NCBI GenBank assembly: GCA_021781625.1
Contig: JAJXWL010000116.1
Coordinates: forward strand, 1 to 6,533
Reading direction: 5' to 3'
DNA length: 6,533 nucleotides
DNA from: a bacterium
Lineage (GTDB): Bacteria > Spirochaetota > Spirochaetia > JABEVK01
The notes beneath the pieces are model-generated. The model ran no database searches. It was given only the letters and a program-made list of their open reading frames with translations, and was not told the DNA's origin. Every line of letters starts with the position of its first letter. Position 1 is the first letter of the stretch. The translations under genes and the position numbers were made by a program. This document shows, in pieces, positions 1-4,659 of the stretch.

Positions 1-1
1 A

Positions 2-1663
2 CTTCATGAAGCCGCACTAGAACGAATCACACGGCTTTATGAGGCCCTCTCGCAAGTTAAGCAGGTTTCCCTGCAAGCCCTGAGCGAACGGGAGTACCTG
101 GAGCACATCTGCCGGATTCTTGTCCTTTCGGCGAAGTTTCGCTTGGCCTGGATAGGGCGGGAAGACCCCGAAACCCAGCAAATTCTGCCTCAAGCCGCCT
201 ACGGAGATACCGAATATCTCAACGGCATCGTCATCCGCACGGACTCTTCCCCTTGGGGGCAAGGACCCTCGGGCGAAGTCGTGCGCGAAAAACACCCCGT
301 GATTTCCAATAATCTTGATCAATTGCTGAATTTTCAGCCCTGGGCCACGCGGGCCCGAGCCCACCAATTTAAGTCCAGTGCCAATTTACCGGTTTTACGA
401 GGGGATAAAGTTTCTGCCACCTTGAATGTCTATGCCTCTTCGGTCAATTTTTTTGGGACAGAAGAGGTCTCGCTGTTAGAAGAAGTAGCCGCAGATATTG
501 CCCTAACCTTGGACCGTTGGGAACTAGCCGCAGCCCAAAAGAAGGCTGAGGAAGAGCATCGGGCATTAGAAGCACGGTTGGCTCAAGTGCAACGCTTAGA
601 AAGCTTGGGGAGCTTAGCCGGCGGGGTCGCCCATGACATGAACAACGTTTTGGGGGCCATTCTGAACACCGTGACTTCGCTACAGACCCATGGGGAAAAT
701 CTAACCCAAGCCTTGAACCTAGTGAAGCAAGCTTGTTTGCGGGGACGGAATGTGGTTCAGCGGCTATTGGTTTTTGCCCAGAAGGGCCTGCAACATGAGG
801 AGTCAGTCAATCTCAACGAATTGATTCTGGAAGTGGTCGATTTGCTCAAGCATACAACATTGCAAAAAGTTCAATTTCAGTTGGAGCTGGGTGACCTCCC
901 CTGTCTTGTTTTGGACCCTGCGGCCATTACCCATGCCCTTATGAACCTTTGTGTCAACGCCGTCGACGCTATGCCGGAAGGCGGGACAATCACCATCAGA
1001 ACGTGGGAATCTGAGGGGGTTGAACTGAGTGTAGAAGATACAGGGTACGGCATGAGTGCCCCCATCTTAGCAAAGGCCATGGACCCTTTCTTTACAACCA
1101 AAGAACCGGGTCGGGGAACTGGCTTAGGTTTGCCCCAGGTGTTTGGGACGATGCGGGCTCATGAGGGTGAGTTTCTCTTAGAAAGTATTCCCGGGCAGGG
1201 GACAACCGCAAGGTTGAAGTTTCCCGCCTCGCGGGTTTCAGGTCCAGAAAAGGGGTGTGCGGATATGTCCGAGGAAGTGGAATCAGTAGGGCCGGAGATA
1301 GCGCCACTCAAAGTGCTCTTGGTGGACGATGACCCCTTGATTCGAGATTCGTTATTTGAATTGCTAGAACTTTTAGGTCATCGGCCCATGACGGCCTCTG
1401 GCGGCCTTGAGGCAATCAATTTGCTAGAAGCCGGTTACAGTCCCGAGGTCATCATTCTGGATATGAATATGCCTGGTATGAATGGGGCCCAAACGCTGGT
1501 CAAAATTCAAGAACTTCGCCCAGACCAACCCGTGCTGGTAACGACCGGTTACACGGACAGTGACCTTTCGGAATTGGTTAGTCATGGAAAGGTCAAAAGC
1601 TTATCCAAACCTTTTACCGCCAAGGAACTCCGCATAGCCTTGGCGGCAATTCTGACTGGTTAG
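2..1663 (+). CDS. Hybrid histidine kinase (GAF - HisKA/HATPase - receiver), 5'-partial
   Basis: The reading frame is open from base 2 to a TAG at 1661-1663, giving 553 visible residues; the true start lies left of the window. In-frame TTG and ATG codons inside are not the start, because GAF-type sequence (EYLEHIC at 32-37, preceded by a helix ERITRLYEALSQ) precedes them. Order: GAF domain about 30-175, with GPSGEVVREKHPVI typical of kinase-associated GAF domains; a coiled linker about 176-205; a phosphoacceptor helix with GGVAHDMNN and His211, as in NtrB-like kinases; and an ATPase domain with N box Asn319 (NLCVNAVDAMPEGG), DTGYGM at Asp346 and GRGTGLGL at 370-377. A linker leads to a receiver about 438-553 with acidic residues 442-444, phosphorylatable Asp487 (ILDMNMPGMNG), Thr515 and Lys536. 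All catalytic residues are present. No membrane segment is visible, so a cytoplasmic sensor is likely, but the N-terminus is missing. The ligand and target are unknown. No output domain follows the receiver, so phosphate probably passes to another protein or the receiver feeds back on the kinase. Confidence 0.95.
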   Translation, partial: LHEAALERITRLYEALSQVKQVSLQALSEREYLEHICRILVLSAKFRLAWIGREDPETQQILPQAAYGDTEYLNGIVIRTDSSPWGQGPSGEVVREKHPVISNNLDQLLNFQPWATRARAHQFKSSANLPVLRGDKVSATLNVYASSVNFFGTEEVSLLEEVAADIALTLDRWELAAAQKKAEEEHRALEARLAQVQRLESLGSLAGGVAHDMNNVLGAILNTVTSLQTHGENLTQALNLVKQACLRGRNVVQRLLVFAQKGLQHEESVNLNELILEVVDLLKHTTLQKVQFQLELGDLPCLVLDPAAITHALMNLCVNAVDAMPEGGTITIRTWESEGVELSVEDTGYGMSAPILAKAMDPFFTTKEPGRGTGLGLPQVFGTMRAHEGEFLLESIPGQGTTARLKFPASRVSGPEKGCADMSEEVESVGPEIAPLKVLLVDDDPLIRDSLFELLELLGHRPMTASGGLEAINLLEAGYSPEVIILDMNMPGMNGAQTLVKIQELRPDQPVLVTTGYTDSDLSELVSHGKVKSLSKPFTAKELRIALAAILTG

Positions 1664-1681
1664 AAGGCGGGCAAGTTGTTG

Positions 1682-1700
1682 AACCAAGGGGCTCTTGGTT
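1682..1700. terminator. Perfect 7-bp hairpin between convergent genes
   Basis: AACCAAG (1682-1688), a 5-nt loop GGGCT, and CTTGGTT (1694-1700) form a perfect inverted repeat between the kinase stop and the aminotransferase stop. Two flanking G-T pairs could extend it, and GGCAA (1670-1674) with TTGCC (1700-1704) could form an alternative longer stem. Neither strand has a T-run after the stem, so it is not a classical intrinsic terminator. It may act as a bidirectional 3'-end stabiliser or a Rho-assisted end. The position supports a termination role; the function is inferred. Confidence 0.4.
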
Positions 1701-1715
1701 TGCCTGACGTGGAGT

Positions 1716-2804
1716 TTACGAGACGTTGACCATCCAGCCGTGTTTGTCTTCAGCCACACCGAACTGAATCCCTTTAAGGGCCTTTAAAAGAGCCATACTG
1801 ACTTCGCCATGGTTTCCACCAGCAAAGGCTACTTTTTTGCCTTGGTGCGTCAAAGACTCCAGAGGGGAGACTCCAGCGGCTGTCCCGGTCACAAACACTT
1901 CTTGGGCTTCGGCTAAGACTTCTTCTACCGGCAACTTGCGCACTTCGGTCTGAATTCCGAGATCAGAAGCAATCGTCAAAATGCTTTCTCGGGTAATGCC
2001 AGGGAGAATGGTGTCTCCCAGTTCCGGGGTCACCAAAGTGCCATTTTTGAGGTAGGCAAAAAAGTTGCATGAAGAGCCTTCTTCAACGTACTGGCCTGTT
2101 TTGGCATCCAAGAAGATCGCCTCCATATAACCTTGCTCTTCGGCTTCTTTTTTGGCCAAGGTAGGAATCACATAATTGGCGTCACACTTGATCCAACCAG
2201 TACCCTTGGGGGTGGCTCTGACCTTGTCGGTGGTAATGGCCGCTGTGGAGCCGTCCTTGAAATAAGAACTTACTGGAGTCGCGACCACCACAACCCAAGG
2301 GTGGGTGGACAAGCCCAAACCTATGGCCGGCTCGGAATAGCTAAAAGGTCTTAGGTAGATGGCTTCAGCATTTTGAAAGTTGTCTTTTTCCCATTCTTTT
2401 TGAAAGTGGGGGCGAAAACCCAATGTAGCATTCTTCGCGACAACTTGACGGGTGGCTTCAACAAAACGAGCCATGGGAAAACCGGGCATTTTCAGACCGA
2501 TCATCGAACGTTCCATGCGGGCGCCATTGCGGTCTGGCCGAAAGAGCTTTAAGCTGCCATCGGGTTGGGGAAACGCTTTAAGGCCTTCAAAACAGCCAAG
2601 CCCATACTGGGTTGTATAATTCACCAAAGGGAGTTCGGGAAAGGAGTTGCGTTGATCTAACAAGGCCTGCCACTGGGCGGGGCTCAAAGCCGCTTCTTCG
2701 GCGGGCGTTTTATGCGGTTTTTCAACATAGGTGTCCTGCCACCCGCCCTTTCCATCAGAACGTGTATAAAAAACCCAGGGGTAAATGCTAAGGGTAAAAG
2801 CCAA
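1716..2804 (-). CDS. ilvE: Branched-chain amino acid aminotransferase, PLP fold type IV
   Basis: This 362-residue protein transfers the amino group between leucine, isoleucine or valine and 2-oxoglutarate in the cytoplasm, the last step of branched-chain amino acid synthesis and the first of their breakdown. The long form resembling mitochondrial/cytosolic BCATs is seen: YGLGCFEGLKAF (67-78), LFRPDRNGARM (87-97), YLRPF (150-154), the PLP-binding lysine Lys206 in GTGWIKCDANYV, Glu242 in EEGSSCNFF for the pyridine nitrogen, LPGITRESIL (267-276) and GTAAGVSP (307-314). The protein is full length, ending HGWMVNVS. The redox CxxC of human BCAT is absent; VSP occupies that place. The start is TTG at 2804-2802, chosen because AGGAG sits 6 nt upstream and the first residues (AFTLSIYPWVFY) match the family's N-terminus. 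It is transcribed alone, divergently from trxB. A D-amino acid or aromatic aminotransferase of the same fold is unlikely given these motifs. Confidence 0.95.
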   Translation of the reverse strand: MAFTLSIYPWVFYTRSDGKGGWQDTYVEKPHKTPAEEAALSPAQWQALLDQRNSFPELPLVNYTTQYGLGCFEGLKAFPQPDGSLKLFRPDRNGARMERSMIGLKMPGFPMARFVEATRQVVAKNATLGFRPHFQKEWEKDNFQNAEAIYLRPFSYSEPAIGLGLSTHPWVVVVATPVSSYFKDGSTAAITTDKVRATPKGTGWIKCDANYVIPTLAKKEAEEQGYMEAIFLDAKTGQYVEEGSSCNFFAYLKNGTLVTPELGDTILPGITRESILTIASDLGIQTEVRKLPVEEVLAEAQEVFVTGTAAGVSPLESLTHQGKKVAFAGGNHGEVSMALLKALKGIQFGVAEDKHGWMVNVS

Positions 2805-2810
2805 GATAGT

Positions 2811-2815
2811 CTCCT
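2811..2815 (-). promoter_or_regulatory. Ribosome binding site fixing the TTG start of ilvE
   Basis: On the minus strand GGAGAGGAG precedes the TTG start; AGGAG is 6 nt from it. No in-frame ATG lies near, so this strong Shine-Dalgarno decides the non-ATG start. Confidence 0.8.
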
Positions 2816-2833
2816 CTCCAGCGGTAACCTCAG

Positions 2834-2862
2834 ATTTTATCTAAAAGAAGAAAGCAAGTAAA
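2834..2862 (-). promoter_or_regulatory. Predicted sigma-70-type promoter for ilvE
   Basis: On the minus strand, TTTACT (2862-2857) and TAAAAT (2839-2834) are separated by exactly 17 bp, matching the -35 box in 4 of 6 and the -10 box in 5 of 6 positions. Transcription would begin near 2827, leaving a leader of about 22 nt that carries the strong ribosome binding site. The fit in spacing and leader length supports it; it is a prediction from sequence only. Confidence 0.6.
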
Positions 2863-2865
2863 GAC

Positions 2866-2894
2866 TTTATTTTTGTACTGGCTAGCTATATATT
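2866..2894 (+). promoter_or_regulatory. Candidate promoter for trxB, back to back with the ilvE promoter
   Basis: TATATT (2889-2894; TATATA overlaps at 2887-2892) is a good -10 box. The sequence 17 bp upstream, TTTATT (2866-2871), is only a weak -35 box (3 of 6). Transcription would start around 2901-2904, at or just before the ATG at 2904. The -35 regions of the two divergent promoters lie within about 5 bp of each other, so a regulator bound here could affect both genes. GCTAGC (2881-2886) is a short palindrome just before the -10 box, too short to call an operator. Confidence 0.4.
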
Positions 2895-2903
2895 GCTTTT
2901 ACT

Positions 2904-3863
2904 ATGGAAAATACAACCGAAAACATTTTGATCATTGGTTCAGGCCCAGCGGCCCATACAGCGGCGATTTATACCGGACGAGCTAACTTGAAGCCGTTGC
3001 TCTTTGAAGGCTTTTTAGCTGGCGGGGTTGCCGCCGGGGGGCAATTAACGACCACCACCGAAATTGAGAACTTTCCTGGCTTTCCTGAGGGGTTGCCTGG
3101 TCCCGAGCTTATGGACCGTATGAGGGCCCAATCGCTACATTGCGGTGCCCGGATTGAAACGGAAACTGTCACGGCCGTAGATTTGTCTCGTCGTCCCTTT
3201 TCTGTGACCACAGATTCCGGCACGTTCACCGCCAAAAGTTTGATCATCGCTACCGGAGCCACGGCAAAGCGCTTGAACTTACCCGGCGAAGATGTCTATT
3301 GGCAGAGGGGCATCTCGGCCTGTGCTGTTTGCGATGGGGCTTTGCCCTTTTTCCGCAATCGCCCCCTGGTGGTCATTGGTGGGGGCGACACCGCTTGTGA
3401 AGAAGCCACGTATTTGACCAAGTTTGCCTCGATGGTTCACCTCTTTGTTCGCCGCGATGTCTTGCGGGCGAGCAAGGCAATGCAAAAACGCGTCGCTGAA
3501 AACCCCAAGATTCAGATTCATTGGAATACAGAAGCCAAAGAAGTGCTGGGAGACGGAAAAAAAATGACGGGGATTCGCTTGGTGCGTGGGGGGGCAGAAG
3601 AGGTGCTAGAAGCCGGTGGGTTGTTCTATGCCATTGGGCATATTCCCAACACCGAGTTCCTTCAGGGCCAGCTTACCTTAGACGAAACGGGATACATCAA
3701 AACCGTACCTGGTACGGCCAAAACGAATGTTGTGGGAGTTTTTGCTGCCGGTGATGTTCAGGATAAAGTTTATCGCCAAGCTATCACGGCCGCAGGTTCA
3801 GGCTGTATGGCCGCTCTCGAAGCCGAACGGTTTCTAGCCGAAGAGGAAGAAGCCGGTCATTAA
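2904..3863 (+). CDS. trxB: Thioredoxin reductase (NADPH, FAD flavoprotein)
   Basis: This cytoplasmic homodimeric flavoenzyme passes electrons from NADPH through FAD and an active-site disulfide to thioredoxin, sustaining ribonucleotide reduction and oxidative-stress repair. It has 319 residues, the usual length of the low-molecular-weight class. Visible are the FAD-binding [10 protein letters not shown] (12-21), the ATG motif in [12 protein letters not shown] (113-124), the redox pair Cys140/Cys143 in CAVCDG, the NADPH loop [10 protein letters not shown] (159-168) with RRD and RAS (183-190), and the C-terminal AAGDV (281-285) followed by [19 protein letters not shown]. The wording is that of yeast, plant and Leptospira enzymes rather than E. 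coli (CATCDG, shorter loop): residues 40-61 carry GGVAAGG and [13 protein letters not shown]. The position after GSGPA is Ala17 where Gly is common, and His18 follows. ATG 2904 is the only plausible start, yet it has no Shine-Dalgarno. It is transcribed alone and converges with the dehydrogenase gene. Confidence 0.97.
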   Translation: MENTTENILIIGSGPAAHTAAIYTGRANLKPLLFEGFLAGGVAAGGQLTTTTEIENFPGFPEGLPGPELMDRMRAQSLHCGARIETETVTAVDLSRRPFSVTTDSGTFTAKSLIIATGATAKRLNLPGEDVYWQRGISACAVCDGALPFFRNRPLVVIGGGDTACEEATYLTKFASMVHLFVRRDVLRASKAMQKRVAENPKIQIHWNTEAKEVLGDGKKMTGIRLVRGGAEEVLEAGGLFYAIGHIPNTEFLQGQLTLDETGYIKTVPGTAKTNVVGVFAAGDVQDKVYRQAITAAGSGCMAALEAERFLAEEEEAGH

Positions 3864-3870
3864 GAGCCTG

Positions 3871-3888
3871 TCGGTCCACTAGGACCGA
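3871..3888. terminator. Perfect 7-bp hairpin at a convergent gene junction
   Basis: TCGGTCC (3871-3877), loop ACTA, and GGACCGA (3882-3888) form a perfect GC-rich stem directly after the trxB stop. The stop codon of the minus-strand dehydrogenase (TAG, 3881-3879) lies in the loop, and the right arm is inside its coding sequence. Two G-T pairs can lengthen the stem. No T-run follows on either strand, so it is probably a bidirectional 3'-end element rather than a textbook intrinsic terminator. Confidence 0.45.
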
Positions 3889-4646
3889 TGAACCACCGTA
3901 GCGTTGGCCTGATGGGTCGCGGTAATGGTCATTTCCGCGACTTGAACGTGAGCTGGGGCCGAAACGGCGTACCAGACAGCATCGGCAATATCAGGGCCGG
4001 TCAGAGGCTTGAGTCCTTGATAAACGGCCTTGGCCCGTGTCTTGTCCCCATGAAACCGGACTTCAGAAAATTCTGTTTCGACAAAACCGGGTTGAATATT
4101 GGTCACACGAATAGGATACTCCACGACATCTTGCCTTAAGCCGTCAGAAATAAACTTGACGGCTGCCTTACTGGCGCAGTACACCGCCCCATTCGGGTAG
4201 GCTTGAATCCCTGCAATGGAACCAATATTCACAACATGGCCTGGGTGACCCGAGGCGATCATGCGGCGCACGACAGAGCGGGAAACCCACAACAACCCTT
4301 TGATATTGGTATCGATCATGGTGTCCCAGTCCTCAGGGTCGTTATCAGGGAGTTTTCCCCAACCCAAGGCTAGTCCGGCATTATTGATGAGGGCGTCGAT
4401 GGGGTGATCCTGCCAGTTGGCCAAAACAGACTCCACTTCATCTCGACGCCGCACATCCAAGGTTTGCCAAGACGCTGTGATGCCATGCTGGGATAACTGA
4501 CGGCTTAAGGCCTCAAGACGGTCTTGACGACGTGCCGTCAACAGCAGATTCCAACCATAGGCGGCAAATTTTTCGGCACAAGCTGCCCCTATGCCACTGG
4601 AGGCTCCGGTTATCAAGACGGTTTTGCGAGTGGTCTCGTTGCCCAT
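3879..4646 (-). CDS. ydfG: YdfG-type NADP-dependent short-chain dehydrogenase
   Basis: This is a classical short-chain dehydrogenase/reductase of 255 residues. The nucleotide-binding TGASSGIG is at 13-20, and Arg39/Arg40 after the second strand fit NADP(H) preference. The NNAG motif is at 88-91, and the catalytic tetrad is Asn114, Ser143, Tyr156 and Lys160 (YCASK). The C-terminal half, with FVETEFSEVRFHGD (188-201), the AVYQGLKPLT stretch, PAHVQV (231-236) and a final VVHR, matches the YdfG family, known to oxidise L-serine, L-allo-threonine and 3-hydroxy acids and, in E. coli, to reduce malonic semialdehyde. The actual substrate here is unproven. The ATG at 4646-4644 has AAGGA 7 nt upstream. 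It is the downstream gene of a pair with the GH13 protein, 10 nt away; nothing in the sequence links the two reactions. It is soluble, with no signal peptide. Confidence 0.9.
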   Translation of the reverse strand: MGNETTRKTVLITGASSGIGAACAEKFAAYGWNLLLTARRQDRLEALSRQLSQHGITASWQTLDVRRRDEVESVLANWQDHPIDALINNAGLALGWGKLPDNDPEDWDTMIDTNIKGLLWVSRSVVRRMIASGHPGHVVNIGSIAGIQAYPNGAVYCASKAAVKFISDGLRQDVVEYPIRVTNIQPGFVETEFSEVRFHGDKTRAKAVYQGLKPLTGPDIADAVWYAVSAPAHVQVAEMTITATHQANATVVHRS

Positions 4647-4653
4647 GGGATTT

Positions 4654-4659
4654 TCCTTA
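4654..4659 (-). promoter_or_regulatory. Ribosome binding site overlapping the upstream stop codon
   Basis: Minus-strand TAAGGA combines the TAA stop of the GH13 gene (4659-4657) with the Shine-Dalgarno AAGGA, 7 nt before the dehydrogenase ATG. Ribosomes ending on the first gene are placed on the second gene's binding site, which suggests translational coupling in one transcript. Confidence 0.75.

Noticed and set aside
143..145. TTG as the start of a 506-residue kinase
   Set aside because: The frame is open to base 2, and the residues before it (helix plus EYLEHICRILVLSAKFR) are the beginning of the GAF domain, so this is an internal leucine codon.
17..367. A 116-codon open frame on the minus strand opposite the kinase
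   Set aside because: It is antisense to the GAF domain of a clearly real protein, with no family resemblance and no gene-like context.
1422..3617. A 14-nt direct repeat TGCTAGAAGCCGGT at 1422-1435 and 3604-3617
   Set aside because: Both copies encode Leu-Glu-Ala-Gly in unrelated proteins with the same codon choice; there is no third copy and no flanking similarity, so chance is the simplest explanation.
3521..3754. A 77-codon frame inside trxB
   Set aside because: It is out of frame within a strongly conserved enzyme; the sequence is rich in Arg, Gly and Trp as expected from a shifted frame.
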